Shown here: positions 1 through 12,109 of the stretch, piece by piece
Numbering within the stretch: position 1 is the first letter of the stretch
Layout: every line of letters begins with the position of its first letter
DNA from: Balamuthia mandrillaris
Taxonomy: Eukaryota; Discosea; Longamoebia; Balamuthiidae
DNA length: 64,000 nucleotides
Direction: 5' to 3'
NCBI GenBank assembly: GCA_031835245.1
Contig: JAVKOQ010000030.1
Span: 137,501-201,500 of the forward strand
Program-made: the position numbers and the translations under genes
Notes under the pieces: model-generated
Told to the model about the DNA's origin: nothing
The model's input: only the letters and a program-made list of their open reading frames with translations
Database searches by the model: none

Positions 1-155
1 GAAGGCAAACCTCCTTGCCTTCTCATGTGAAACAAAAACGATGAAAACAAAACTAATCACAAAAGCACAAAAAACAACGCAAAAAACACTTCTTCTCTCC
101 TATCTTCTCCCGCTCTTTCTGTGCTTCCTCTCTCTCTCTCTCTCTCTCTCTCTCG

Positions 156-189
<34 letters not shown>

Positions 190-491
190 TCTCTCCGAAG
201 GGGTTTGCGAAAGAGGTAAATTTTTTTGTTTTGACAGAGAGAGAAAAAAAAAGGAGGAGGTAAGGAGTGAAGAGAACGAAAAGAAAGAGAGCTTGCGTTC
301 GTCTTTGCTGTGCCCACAAAGTTGAGCTTTGCAATGCCTCTTGTCGAAAGTGGGGTTCTTACTTTCCTCTTGCAATTGCTGATGAATCGTTATCACCAGG
401 AACTTTTTTTTGTCTCCAAAAAAAAAGTGTTAAAAAAAACGAAACCTTGTTTCTTTGGGTTTTGTTCCACGCTTGTGTTATTTGTTGATGT
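1..491. other. No confident gene; CT microsatellite
   Basis: I see no supported gene here. Both strands have open frames only because of a (CT)n tract at about 127-190 and A- or T-rich runs, and these translate to low-complexity Leu/Ser or Arg/Glu strings. The stretch lies downstream of the SMG7-like stop codon. By the strand rule seen elsewhere in the window, a CT-rich plus strand would suggest a plus-strand transcript or its intron, but nothing else supports one. Confidence 0.5.
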
Positions 492-3400
492 TCACACGAA
501 GAAGTTGGTGGCCGATCGCAAATAATCGTTCAACATCTTGTCTCTTTGTTGCTGTTGCTGCGGTTGCTGCGACATTTGCGTGGAAGAGGAGGAAGAAGAC
601 AGAAAAGCTTGATGATGGCCTGCATTCATGCTGTTGCTATTGTTGCTGTGAAAGTAATCCATAAATGGGGATTGTTGATGAGGAAGCAAAGAAGGTGGGG
701 GAGGTAGTGGTAGATGAGGAGCAGCGACGTCGCTTCCGTTGTTGTGCGTCCACCATCCTCCAAACATTTCTTGTCTATGTTGTTGTTGTTGTTGGAGATG
801 AGAAGGAGAAAGAGAAGAAGGAGAAGGAGAACGAGGAGGAGTAGATTGATTCGAGACAAAAGCTTCGAGCCCAGGCGGAGGAGCCAAATTGCGTTTTGCC
901 GAAGCACTTGCTTGTTGCGCGTTAAATGATGCTGTTGAGGAAGATGTCGGAGAAGATGGAGCTACAACAGCAGCAGAAGAGGAAGTTGGAACAACGGAAG
1001 AGAATCCAGGCGGGGGTGGTCGAGATGATAATAAGCTTTGAGCACGAAGCTTGCGACTGAGCTCATCTTCTTCTCCTTCCAACTGCTCTGCGGTGATTCG
1101 CCCGCCAACAAAGGAAACTGCATTGTTGGGAGTAGAAGAAGCAAAAGGAGAAGATGGAAAAGCAGTCGAAGAAGATGGAGCAGCCCAAGGATTCAAAGGA
1201 CTACTCGCAAACGAGGAATAGAACGCTGCTGCGTTGGACTGTGGTAGCTGTGGTTGCTGCTTCTCCTGCTGCATCATTGCTTTGCTTCTCTCTACTGACT
1301 CTTGTGAAGGAAACTGTTGACGATTGTAGAGGCCGCCAAGAGAGATCGGTCTATAATGCATCGAGAAGAATGGAGAATAAGACTCTTGTTGTTCACCGCT
1401 TTGCTTCTCAGAGCCAATTGCTTTGGAAGTAGGACTGGTTGGTCCTAACGGTCTTGCCATGCGTTGATCGTTTTGATCCATCCACATCGATGATGGTGAA
1501 AGCTTTGTTTGTTCATCTATTGCATCGTTTTTCTCTTCCTGCTCCGTAGCTCCAACTTGAGGCTTGGGCATTGGCTCTTCATCTATCAAGTTATTTAAGT
1601 ACTTGTCGAGATTGTTGTATCCTGTGGTATCTTCTTCTTCCTCTTCTTCTTCTTCTTGATCTAACAGAGAAGGGGATTTTGTGGGTGGCGCTTGTTTGGA
1701 TCCATCCGACAGTATACCTTCCTCTTCCTCACTGAATCCTTCTTCTTCGCTCTCAGACTCTTCTTCTTCGCTCTCTTTGTCTTCCAGCATCACTCCAGGT
1801 GGCGTAAACTCCGGATGAGGTTTAAACAGAATAACTTCGTCTTCTACCGCTTCTTCTTCGTCCTCGTCTTGTTCTTCTTGTTTCTTTCCTGCATCCTCAT
1901 TTTCCTCGTTCATATTAGTTCCATTTTGAAGTTGGCTGGCCGTTACATGTTGCCTGGAAAACTGGCTACTCTCCAGGTCATAATGCAGCGTAACTTGTTC
2001 AGGCTGTAACCAATAAAGATAGAGGAATGGAATTAGAAACAGGTATCGAAAATAATAAGAAGAGGAAAGGAAGAGCAGAGCGTACAGGTGCCACAAGTGT
2101 GGTCCACTTGCCAAAGTGCAACAACTTGATAAAGCGTTGGTTCATGTAGTATTCCTTCTCAGCCTCCAACAAAGCGGTTTGGCTTGTTTTTGCTGGTGTG
2201 TTTGAGTCGTAACTTGCTTGTCGTTGCGGCGAGGATGTAACTTTTGTTTCTTTGGTTATAGATGAAGCGCTCATGAGCGGAAGGAAACCCCGCACTTCTA
2301 TTTCTTCCCACAAAGCCTTTCCTTCTGTATATTTACACATGAGCAAACAGAGAGAGAGAGAGAGAGAGAAGAGAGAGAAGAGAGGATTTACCAAGTCGAG
2401 AAGGAATGGAAGACAAGCTGGGAATCTCGAAATACTGGGCAATGAAGCTCAACAAAGGAGCTAATGCATTCCAGATTTTCTCCCACAGCTCCACAAGTTG
2501 TTGTTGCTGCTGCCAAGAAGAAGACGGGGATGAGTTGTTAGCTGTGTTGGTGGCAGCGGCAGTAGTGGCAGAAGTAGGATGATGAAAAGCATCAAGTTCA
2601 GACGCATGCGCTTGGAACCAATCGCAAAACAAAAGAATCGGAAGGGACAAAGTGAGAAGTTGTCTTTGACTTCGTTTGATACGTTCCGTAGAATTAGGTG
2701 TCTTGCTCTTTGCCTTATTGTCATTGTTGGATTGAGAGGAGAGCAATGGTTGCGAAGCTTGTTTCGCTGTTTCCGATGATGAAGAAACAACCTCAATGGA
2801 AGGCTGAAGAACAGAAAGTACTCGCAGCATCACCAAAAGCAAGAATCGCAGAGCACAACTTTGAGCTTCCGCCGAACGAGCTTCCTCTGCCCTCACGAGT
2901 TGTGCATAACATGACCTCCTAGAAGCAGCTCGAGGAGAGGGAGAATGAGAGGACAGTGTTATTGAAGATGTCGACGTATTGTTGTTTGCTGTCGTTGCTG
3001 AAGTGGGCTCGCTCCAAGCGGTGTTATGTATCACAAAGATGATGATCAACAAGAGCTTTAGCAATTGGTCCTCGCCAAGACGACCTGCACGGAGAAGAGC
3101 TTCCAGGTCTTGCAAGACTTCTTGTTGAATGTCATCGAAAGTCTCCAAGCTGATCTTGGTGAAGAGGATACCGTGTAATCGCACGAAACGTGTGAAAAAG
3201 GCAGAAAGTTCCACGTTCCTCTCCTCCACTCTTGGTTCATTTATCCTTCTACCACCACTGTTGAAAGAAAGTTTAGCATCAATTGAGATTAAGAGCACGC
3301 AGGAAAAAAAAACAAGAACAACAAGGAAAGATACATACGGCCTTCTTGTTCTCTTTTTGGGGGATGGCTTGGGTTTTGCGTTATCTGCGGCAGTTAACAT

Positions 3401-4758
3401 CTGTGCCTTCTGTCTATTCTTCTCAAAGAGGACGACAAGATTATCTCTCGCAGTGACAAAAGGATTCCTCACGGCCAAACTTCGAAAATAGCGATAGACA
3501 GCGTTCAGCTCGTCATCGACATAGGTGGCCAAAACCGCCATTTGGTTGTGTGGATTGCCGTTCTCGGGTACGAGGCGGAAAGCTTGTTGGTAAAACACTT
3601 CTGCCTTTTGCCAGTCTTTTTGGGCTTCATCTCCGATCAAGTCTTTGTGATATCTCGCTATACATCGAAATTGAGTGAGAGAGAGAGAGAGAAGAGATTG
3701 TCAGGAGGAAAGAAGTAAATGTTGAAATAAAAGAGCCGAAAGTGCAGCTACAACGAACCAATGTCACCTAGAAAGATAAGGCATCGATGGCAGCTAATAT
3801 ATCGCTTATCTTTGGAGATACTCACTTTCTCTCCTGCTCTTAGAATGGAAGGACGCTCGCTGCTGCTGTAGATGACCGAACCATCCAAAGCGATGCCAAA
3901 GTGCTGCTGAAACTTGCGAATGAGACCCACGTAAAAATCACTCGCTATCTTCAGGAACTTCTTGAAATCAGTGCAGTACTTGTGGAGCTGTTGACCCAGC
4001 GATGACTCTGGCGCAAGCCCCTTCTTTGTTATCGCTGCCGAGTACTGTCATAGAACAATAATGATAATGAGAAAGAGAGTAGAGGAGAAAGCAGAGAACG
4101 ACAAAGAGAACAAGAGAAGAGAGTAAAGAATGAGAGAGAGAGGCCAAAAGAACCTTTCGGATGTGGAGGCGATAGTCCTCGATGACCTTGTAAAAGACAG
4201 TCTTCCACAGGCCCTGCTCTATGTCCTTGCTGAGGGCGAACTCATGGTCCAAAAACAGCACCTCCTCATAATGTTTCTGGATGCTGTTAAAGTTGTGCAT
4301 TTGTTAAGATTAGGAGGGGGAAAAGAGAGTAAGTGTGAGTGAGTCAGTGCGTAGCGGTACCTGCTCCTCAGCTGCACTGCGGCCTGTTGAAGGGGCTTGT
4401 TCTGCTTCTTCAAGAGCGCGCGCAGCTCTTTCTCCAAACTCACAATCTTCCTGCAATAATTATTGAAAAAAAACAATAAATCAAAAGTCCAAAAAATACA
4501 AATAAAAAAAGTTCACACACACGCAACAGAAAAAAACAAACAAGAAGAAGAGGAACAGAACCTGTAGAGCATTCGTGCGTTCGCTTCATCTTTGCTGCTC
4601 GGCACCTGTTTGAAGGGCCTTTCCCTTTCAAAGGCTCCAGCTGTTGAAATTCCTCCTTCTGCTGCCTCGCTGTCGCCCGGCAAGGCGCTAGTGCTGGTGA
4701 CAGTACTGTCAGACACAGCCAACGGGTGTGGGGCAAAGTGTCCTCTTCCTTCTTCCAT
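492..4758 (-). CDS. SMG7/EST1-like nonsense-mediated decay factor
   Basis: This is an eight-exon gene of about 1,210 codons. Exons run approximately 4758-4562, 4451-4362, 4283-4155, 4045-3759, 3658-3340, 3258-2394, 2326-2092 and 2004-492, all with GT-AG borders that keep frame. Exon 3 carries the EST1/SMG N-terminal signature (LDHEFALSKDIEQGLWK, then a conserved YKVIEDYR stretch) of the 14-3-3-like fold. Exon 5 carries the EST1 DNA/RNA-binding TPR signature (FYQQAFRLVPENGNPHNQMA, then YRYFRSLAVRNPF). SMG5/6/7 proteins bind phosphorylated UPF1 and recruit decay enzymes to aberrant mRNAs. No PIN nuclease domain is seen, which favours SMG7 over SMG5 or SMG6. The last exon is a roughly 500-residue acidic, Ser/Pro/Gln-rich tail. 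The ATG at 4758 is the first in frame and lies 90-240 bases from four TGTCGAC-type promoter sites. Family assignment is firm; the subtype is inferred. Confidence 0.85.
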
Positions 4759-4843
4759 CCATGAAATTATTGCGAAGGGGCGGTCCTCCTCCTTTTCTAT
4801 CTTCTTCTTTTCCCCTTTTGTTTTGTCGCTGGGATCCTTTATT

Positions 4844-5007
4844 GTCGACTTTTACGTTGAGGAGTCGTTCCGCAAAACCACATATGTCGACATATAGCCG
4901 GTTCGACTCTCGCCTCAGGAACCCATTTTGTTTTTGTCGACAAAATTTGTCGGCAAGAATAGATGCCTTTCGCACATATTTTTTCATATGAATTGTTGTG
5001 TCGACAC
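4844..5007. promoter_or_regulatory. Cluster of TGTCGACA palindromes upstream of SMG7-like gene
   Basis: Exact TGTCGACA copies lie at 4885-4892, 4935-4942 and 4999-5006, with a half-matching TGTCGAC near 4844. The copy at 4935 sits in a longer 14-base palindrome (TTTTGTCGACAAAA, 4932-4945). All lie 90-240 bases before the SMG7-like start. The same octamer recurs before many genes in this window, so I read it as a promoter element. Confidence 0.6.
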
Positions 5008-5157
5008 GAAGATCAACTGGTAATGATCTCATCTTGCCAGTTCAAAGCAGTGAAAGCACCAATGAAAAATCAAAAACGTTGTTCCCTCCTCTTTTCTTCC
5101 TCAACTAACTGCGTCGTTTTTTGTTATTTTGTGTTCTTCGTCGAGCTTCTTCAAACT

Positions 5158-6261
5158 TCACCGCATTTGCATCTGCTCAAAGTAAGTGGTGATACGGGTG
5201 ACAACGGTCCACATGATGGCCTGTCCAGGGGCCAGGCGCAGCAACCGAGGCGTTAGGCCTTTCCAAAGAGCAAAGAGCCCCTCCTCCCGGACAATGATGC
5301 CGATGGCAGAGACCACGCCTTTGTACTTTGGAGCTTCTCCGGGCTTTGTGTGTTGTCCCATGAATCTCGTTTTCAGCACGTCCATCGGACAGTTGAGAAT
5401 AGGTCCTAGAGCCCCGGCAATACTTCCTTCACAACCACAAGCATTACAAGGAACTTGAGAACTAAGAAACAAAAAAAAGCGAAAGCAACACAATAACAAA
5501 CCTGAAAGAATGGTCTTCCAAACGGCGAGTTGCTTTCCGTCCTCCTTCTGCCAGATATACCGGTTGAAAATGTTGATGACCATAAAGTTGCAGGCCTGGT
5601 TGGTGCCATTGCGAGCCATGGTGGGCACCACGCCCTTCCACAAGGCCGTCACTCCCTCCTCCCTCACCATGGTGGCTGCGGCGTGCACCGGACCTCGGTA
5701 CTTGATCTCCTTGAACCCCACTTGCTGCTGCAGCCGGGTCTTGACCACCTCAAAGGGGGTCACCACCAGCACGGCCTCCACCATGCCCGCACAAAGCCCT
5801 GCCAAGAAGTTTCTTCTGGCCTCCTCTTCGCCACTCAACCGCTTGTGGTTGGGAGCTCCCGCCACGGGCTTGCTGTTGTTGCTGAGGAGAGCGGTAAAGA
5901 CCGAGAAAGAGCCCATGCGCAGCGCGTACTTGGCCATCAGATGAGCGACAAATGGGGTGAGGCCCTTGTAGAGCGCTTTGGGTCCTTCCTCCTGGAAGAT
6001 GGTGACGCCGCAGCGAAGGAAGCCGCCCTTGTAGCGTTGCGTGCTGTCCAGTTGCAGCCGGGTCTTGACCACGTCCAGGGGTTGAAGCGCCACCGCCTCG
6101 ACGGCACCGCCGATCGACCCGGCAAAGGCCTTGACCCAAGGGCTCACTTCCACTCTTTTGTCTTTCTAGGGAGGGGGAAAAAAAACATGGGGGATGAGAC
6201 AGACATTGATCAAAAGAGCGAAAGGGAGAGAGAGACAGAAGAGACGTACCGCTAAACTCAT
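5158..6261 (-). CDS. Mitochondrial succinate/fumarate carrier (SLC25 family)
   Basis: This member of the mitochondrial carrier family sits in the inner membrane and swaps cytosolic succinate for matrix fumarate. The three repeats show PLDVVKTRLQ, PFEVVKTRLQ and PMDVLKTRF (the Px[DE]xx[KR] signatures). The contact-site motifs RNGTNQA and PGQAIMW are characteristic of the SFC1/ACR1 branch rather than of citrate carriers. There are three exons. A tiny first exon (6261-6250, coding M-S-L-A) joins exon 2 at 6165, and a second intron lies at about 5503-5424. Total length is near 310 residues, normal for the family. Exon 2 also has a long open frame on the opposite strand, which is a shadow. The gene is divergent from the BMT5-like gene, sharing about 130 bases of promoter. 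Confidence 0.88.
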
Positions 6262-6399
6262 CTCCGGCACTTCTCTCGCACTGGCCACCTTACACTGAAA
6301 TCATGTCGTCACGAAAGTATATCCATGACGACACGCTTTGAATTTTCACCACGACGACGTGATTCCATTTGTCGACAACAAAGATATATGTCGACACAC
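6262..6399. promoter_or_regulatory. Divergent promoter with two TGTCGACA sites and TCGTCA/TGACGA repeats
   Basis: This shared region lies between the carrier gene (-) and the rRNA methyltransferase (+). It holds TGTCGACA at 6370-6377 and 6389-6396. It also holds an inverted pair related to a CRE half site (ATGTCGTCACG near 6303 and CATGACGACACG near 6326) and a CACGACGACGTG stretch near 6350. The second TGTCGACA overlaps the earliest in-frame ATG of the plus-strand gene. Confidence 0.5.
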
Positions 6400-7770
6400 A
6401 TGAAAAAGAGAAAGAAAGAAAAAAAAGAAATGGAAAGAAAGCAAGAGAGCAAGGCAGAGGAAGGCGGAAGCTCGCAGGCCGCCCCGCCGGTTGCTGTAGG
6501 GGGAGGTGCTGGGGCGAAACGCAAAAGAAAGAACAAGAAGAAGCAACAAAGCAAGAAACCCAGACTCGTTCCACCGCGTCATTTCCCTCCGCCCCCTCCC
6601 ACAAAGTACGAACACAAAAAATCCAATCTCTCTTTTCAAATCATAACCTAACTCTTTTTTTTTAACTCTATTCACAAAAGTGCTGATAGCAAAAAGAAAA
6701 AGGCCGCCGCGCCTCAAAAGCTGCGGCCTCAGATGCCCTACACCTTGGAGCACCCCCGCATCCTCGTCCTTGGCGACGGCAACTTCAGCTTCTCCCTCGC
6801 CCTCTCCAAATTGCTGGAGCGTTCTTTCCCCCTCTCCTTCCCCTCCATCTTCGCCACGGTCTACGACTCGGAAGAGATCCTCCACCAAAAGTACCCCGAC
6901 GCGCGGGCCATCGTGCAGGAGCTGGAGGAGAAGCGGGGCGTCTCCGTGCACTACGAGGTCGACGCCACCGACCTGCGACAGTTGAAGCCCCTTCAGGGCA
7001 TGAGCTTTCATTACGTCGTCTTCAACTTTCCGCACATCGGCGAGGGCATCAAGAACCAGGACCTCAACATCGAGAAGAACAGGAACGTCATCAAGGCCTT
7101 CCTCCTCCAGGCCCTGCACTTGCTGGAGCCCAACGGACAAATTCACATTACTCTGCGAACTGGTTTTTCTTTCTTCTCTCTTCCTCTCTTCGTAGTTTTC
7201 TTCTCCTTTTTTCTTGTTCTTCTTCTGTCTTCTGTCTTCTGTCTTCTTTTCTTCTTCTTTCTTATCTCTTCTTTTCTTCTACTCCTCGTTGTTCTCTCCG
7301 TCGTTCGCTTCTCTGCTTCTCGTTTCTCTTCCTCTCCAAAACCCTAACAAAAAGAACATCCAACAGGAATGCCTTACATCAAGTGGAATATAACCAACTT
7401 GGCAGCCTTCTGCACCGCCGAGGTCAGGGAAGAAGGACAAAAGCGAGTGAAGACGAGACAGCTAAAGTACCTCCGCTCCTTTGACTTTGATCCGGAGATG
7501 TACGAGGGCTATGCTCACCGTCGCACCATCGGCTTTGTGGAGGGCATCTCCAAAGCGAACAACGAGGAGATCGTTGGAGAGGGAAGACGAAGCAAAACGT
7601 ACGTCTTTGTGATCGAAGGCAGCGAAGCGGATACAGATGCACAAGAGGAGAGGAAGAAAAAGAAGGAGAACGACGAGGAGGGAGGTGGCAAGAAGCAGAA
7701 TAGAAAGAAAGACAAACGGAACAAAGGAAAAGCTCAACAACAAAAAGGAAGAAGCAAAGGAAGAAAGTAA
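6388..7770 (+). CDS. BMT5-like rRNA (uridine-N3) methyltransferase
   Basis: This three-exon gene codes for a DUF2431/Rossmann-fold methyltransferase of the family that methylates the N3 of a uridine in large-subunit rRNA in the nucleolus. The SAM-binding motif is ILVLGDGNFSFS in exon 2, followed by the family motif FNFPHIG. A lysine-rich N-terminus (exon 1) and C-terminus act as plausible nucleolar signals. Exon 1 ends at 6605, exon 2 runs 6690 (or 6681, in the same phase) to 7162, and exon 3 is 7367-7770. Start choices are the in-frame ATGs at 6388 and 6400. The first lies inside a TGTCGACA promoter palindrome, so 6400 may be the real one. The stop is only 56 bases from the stop of the convergent FYVE-RhoGEF gene. 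Confidence 0.85.
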
Positions 7771-7826
7771 CGACCATAGAATAAATTACAGTTGCGGAGA
7801 GATAGAGAAAACACAAGGAGTTGGGT

Positions 7827-8356
7827 TCATGGAGATAAAGGAGTTTGGCCTTTCGGGATGGCGATGGTTTTTCGTTTGTCGATCTTTCGGTTTAGGCAGC
7901 CCATAGTGTTCTCCATCGTGGAGAGCGCTGTTCGCACTTGTTGGTAATCCGTGTGACAGGCTAAACTCTCTGTAAATCTACACATCTCCTGTTGTTGTTG
8001 TTAGAAGAAGCGCAGAGAAGCAGAGAAGAAACGGGAGAAAGAAAAGAGAACTAGAGAAGAAAGAAGAGACCTTTAACAAAAGGATGTAACGAGGAATTCT
8101 TTGCACAGGTAAGATGAGAAAAGATTCCAGTTTGTTGTTGTGTTTCGCTTCAAAGTTCTACATAGAAAGCAGAAAGAAGTGAGTGAGCAGGTGAGAGAAC
8201 AGATAAAGAAAAAAACAAACCGTTCGCAGTTGTTTGAAATCTTCCCGTCCTTCCAATAGTTGGACTCTGTTGATGTCAAAGTCACGCAAATATGGTTCAT
8301 AAGCTGATGACAAGAAGTTCATCTGCTCATAACATCCCCGTTAAACAAGAGAAGAG

Positions 8357-8405
<49 letters not shown>

Positions 8406-9930
8406 CATGTTTGATAAAGATATCACCAATAACGGAATCAGAGTTCCATCCTTTAACCCGTTCTTGCAGGATCGGTAAAAACCGTTGGTGATGGGACAGT
8501 ATCTCTTCAATGTTGAGGAACACGCCACCCAACTCTGCCCCTGAGAGCGAAGACCTTTTCATTGGCCGTACGATCTCCTGTACCCAATTTTCGTGTTAGA
8601 GAGAACGCAACAAATGAGTGCAGAAGAGAAGACGAAGAAGAAGAAGAAGAAGAAGAAGAAGAAGAAGAAGAAGAAGCACAAGAAGAAGAAGCACAAGAAG
8701 AAGAAGCAGAAGAAGAAGAACAAGAAGAAGCATGTGGAGAAACCGTGACAACGGCCTGCAATCCCTGCACATAAGTTCGTTCTGTGGCGAGGAGCTCATC
8801 TACGACTTGCTTTCTTGTCATGTTATGTTTTTTCTGCTCTTTCAGCTCTGTCACCAACATATATAAGCATAATGACAATAACAGAGAAAAAGACGGGATA
8901 GGCGACAGAGGAGAACGAGAAGAAAGAAGAACAAAGAAGGAAAGGAAGCAGATAGCAGAAAGAAGACAGAAAAACGAAGAAAAACAAAACGTACTTTTGG
9001 CCTGTTTCTTAAGCCATTCCGGCTCCTCCTCCTCCCGCAGAGCTTTCTTGGTTTGCTCCACGTCCCTCAGCGGTTCCACCAACGGCGAGGCACAAGGACC
9101 GTCATTCCCGTTTCTCAGTCGAACGTTGTTCTCCCTCTTCTTGGCTATCTCCTTCAGGATGGAGGCCTGTTCCGTGTTGCTTGCTACAGCTCCTCCTGGC
9201 ACTCCTATCAAAATGGGGGCGTGGATCTTGGACCCGGTGAGTCCTCTGGGTCTTGGTGCTGGTCCTCCTCCGCGTGGGAGAAGAATGCCGCTGCCTCCTC
9301 CTCCTTCTCTCCTGGCTTCTTCTTGAGGCGGCGGTTCAGCGTGTTGAAGCAGTGGACTCGAATTCCAGGACTTGAGATCGGATGGAGAAGAAGAAGAACA
9401 AGAAGAAGAAGAAGAAGAATGGGAAGAAGAATAGGGAAGGGCAGGGTCAGAAGCGACGAGACGATCACGAGGTTGTTGTTGACTCAGGAGCTGTTGCGTT
9501 TGAGAAGAAGGCGAAGTAGTAGAAGAAGAAGGCTCCAACCGAGAGGAATAAAGAGGGGCAGAAAGGTCGGAGGAGTTGCCGGTGCGCAGGTCGAAACATG
9601 TATGACAGACTCGGCTTTTGCGGGTGGAGCTGAACACGGGCAGCTTGTGCGAGGAGCACGCGTCGCAAAAGATGTCCCCACAGCTGCGACAATGATGCTG
9701 TTTGTTTTTTTTGTTAGTCAACAAAAAAAAGATGGAAAGAAGACGAGAAGAGATTTTTCGGTTGCGTGAGAGATGAAATGGAGAAGGAGGCCAAAAAAAA
9801 GAACCCGACGCGTGATGAGAGTGAATTTGGTTTCACAAAGTTGGCAACAATCCACTTCGCTGTCTGGCCGCCACAGGACCCACCCCGGATGATTCTCTCC
9901 TTCGTGTTTGCTTTCCTTCTCCATCATCAA
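7827..9930 (-). CDS. FYVE-domain Rho guanine-nucleotide exchange factor, no visible PH domain
   Basis: Seven exons run approximately 9930-9811, 9697-8995, 8847-8744, 8577-8407, 8323-8221, 8157-8071 and 7988-7827. The N-terminus is a FYVE zinc finger split by the first intron: WVLWRPDSEVDCCQLC is followed by HHCRSCGDIFCDACSSHK and CHTCFD, a PI3P-binding fold that targets endosomes. A Ser/Pro-rich linker follows, then a DH domain: RKQVVDELLATERTYVQGL, GGVFLNIEEILSHHQRF and the core helix ESFLILPVQRIPRYILLLK. DH domains load GTP on Rho-family GTPases. The protein ends about 50 residues after that helix, so the PH domain that normally follows DH is absent. Introns carry GA and GAA repeats. The promoter has a TGTCGACA 42 bases upstream. 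The ATG run at 9930 (MMM) leaves the exact start open by two codons. Confidence 0.85.
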
Positions 9931-9971
9931 AACCTGATTGCTTTCTTTTTTTTTCGTTCGACCTTCTTTTG

Positions 9972-9979
9972 TGTCGACA
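9972..9979. promoter_or_regulatory. TGTCGACA promoter palindrome
   Basis: This exact octamer lies within TTTTGTGTCGACAAAAG, 42 bases before the FYVE-RhoGEF start codon. The rest of the gap from here to 10219 is AT-rich with no gene, apart from a loose direct repeat (GGAATGATAAGAATTTA and GGAATGAGAAGAATTTA, near 9990 and 10036). Confidence 0.5.
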
Positions 9980-10219
9980 AAAGAATGTTTGGAATGATAA
10001 GAATTTATGATATGAAAGGTATTTATAGCATCTATGGAATGAGAAGAATTTAATGTTGAGGGTTCTCACAAAACTTCCATTTTTAGTGAAGTGCCTTTTC
10101 GCAAGGGAAGATGCTTAACAGCATATCGCGCAGCTTAGAAAGGCAGCACACAAGCTAGCACACAACTAGGCTAACAAATGTAATGTACAGAAATATACAG
10201 AGTTCAAATCAGCTATACA

Positions 10220-11803
10220 CTACTCCAATGAGATGGAGTTGATTCGTTCAACGGAAACCTTCTTTTTGTTGAAGTTCCGTTTCCACCTGTACCGAATCAA
10301 AACCAACAAAATCGTCATGGTCAAGAGGAGAACGAACGAAGAGAAAACGCTCACGCAGATGATAATCACACGTTGCGTTTCTTCATCAGTGTCCTCATCG
10401 TCTTCCAATCCATGCTGCTCGTTTGGCAATAACACAGTTAAATCTATGGAACGTCAAAAGTTAGCCGATGAAGCGTGCATGAAGAAAAGAGGTAGAACGC
10501 AAAAGCAAGATGTAACCAGAAGATGAAAGCGAAAGGGCAGAGAATGAAAATGGCAGAAAAAGAGATAGAGAAGAGAGACGAAGGCACTAACCTGGATCAT
10601 AACTCAGATACTCACTGAACGCCTCAAACCGAAAAAAATGGCGAACCAGCCGGATGTTGTCAGGAGGATATTCTCCCAAATGCAAGTTAGGGTGTTCATA
10701 GCTCCACTTGAAAGTGGCTATCTTCCCGTCGTCCGCCTCACCAAAGTTGAGCAGGTTGAGCAGCATGCCAGCTTTGGAGGTGTCGCCTGGACACACGTTC
10801 ACTTGGATGAGAAACGAAGAGAGAGGGGTGGGAGCCGCTGCAAAAGGCTCCGAGGAGAAGAAGTCCGATGAAACCACTAAGGCATTATCCATTGACTGAA
10901 ACGGCCAATTCTAGAATGTACAGACGAAAGAACAAACACGATGAAGAACAACAAGTGGAAGAGAAGGAATAAGAAAGGAACAAGAAGAGGAAGAAGAAGA
11001 AAAACGGAACAATGCACAAATGATGACGAATGGGAGGTGTATAACGCAAAACATGAACAAATAAACAAGACAAACGACCAAAAAGTAGGAATGACAAAGA
11101 GAAGAAAATATCTTATTCACCTCAATAAGCACGCTAAATTTGAATGAGTCCGCTGGAAGTTGATACGTCCAGTTGAGTTGACCGAAGTGCAAGGCTGCTC
11201 CGTTTGAGAAATATCTTTTGTCGTTGAGTGAATGAAACACCTCAGAACAACTAAACAAACCAGTGAAAAGAAAACTGAAGAAAAAGAAGAAAACAGACTT
11301 ACTGATGGGTGATCGTGAAGGAGGCGTTATTCGGAAGCATAGCAAACATGTTCACCGTTTCCTCCGTTTCGCTTGTCTGCTGGTTTGCGTTCCAGGAAAG
11401 CTTCGTACTGTTAAGCCATTCGACCGCAACCACCTTCTCTTCTTCACCTTTTTCGCTGTGCGTTACTTCCACTTCGTACAGAGCTAACCAGGTTGCAAGA
11501 AAGAATTGGTCGGCCAACGCAGAACTATTTTCGCTCTCGCGAACTTGAAGGTGCCATTTCGGCACGTCGTTGAAGACGATCCGGAAATTTCCTTTTCGAA
11601 CTGAAGTTAGTGGTCAACACGCCAGATGGAAGAGCTCTTCCACAACAGAGGAGACAAGATAGGGGAGTCAATAATCGAAACATACTGCCTTCAAATGGGG
11701 AAAGCACAGCGCTTCTGGAAAGAGGCGCCATCAAAGCAACCAACACAAGAATGAATGGCACAGCGGCAGCAACCACACCAGAGGGACTACTGTAACACGG
11801 CAT
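10220..11803 (-). CDS. Unrecognised type I single-pass membrane protein
   Basis: Five exons run approximately 11803-11686, 11600-11303, 11250-11121, 10910-10592 and 10443-10220, giving about 360 residues. The first exon codes for a signal peptide (a hydrophobic VPFILVLVALMAPL core). The body is an extracellular domain with N-glycosylation sequons (NST, NAS, NWT) and few cysteines. The last exon has an acidic stretch (EDDEDTDEE), one strong membrane helix of about 23 residues, then a short basic tail. I do not recognise the ectodomain family. The tail (VLIRYRWKRN...SVERINSISLE) resembles the tail of the EGF-repeat protein at 17508-21327 (VVIRYRRN...SIARTQSVNF), suggesting a shared juxtamembrane module. 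The gene is divergent from MAPK15. Confidence 0.75.
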
Positions 11804-12109
11804 CGTTTATCGATTCTCAACCCAAAGTTGAACAAAACAGAGAAAGAGAACAAAGAGAGCCACGCCTTTTCATTGATCATTTTAGATTAAATTTTCCTAT
11901 TTGGGTATAGTTTCGTTGAAATTTCATCTGGATTAATCAAATGACCAATGGTAAATTTATGTAGACACTTCTTACTTTCATTATAAATACCCTTTAATTA
12001 AGATGTAATGATGTAACGCTGAAAAATTAGGCGAAACGAAAAAAAATTAAAAGAAACGAAAAAAATAACACAGGGGCAGAAGATTGTGAGAGAGATAGGA
12101 AGGAGCGTC
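11804..12109. promoter_or_regulatory. AT-rich divergent promoter region
   Basis: This 306-base gap separates two divergent start codons (membrane protein, MAPK15). It is markedly AT-rich compared with its neighbours and contains CATTATAAATACC near 11979 as a possible TATA-like element. No TGTCGACA site is present; TGTAGACA at about 11961 is a one-base variant. Confidence 0.4.

Noticed and set aside
5530-6255. 241-codon plus-strand frame opposite the carrier gene
   Set aside because: It is a shadow; the minus strand carries all three mitochondrial-carrier signatures.
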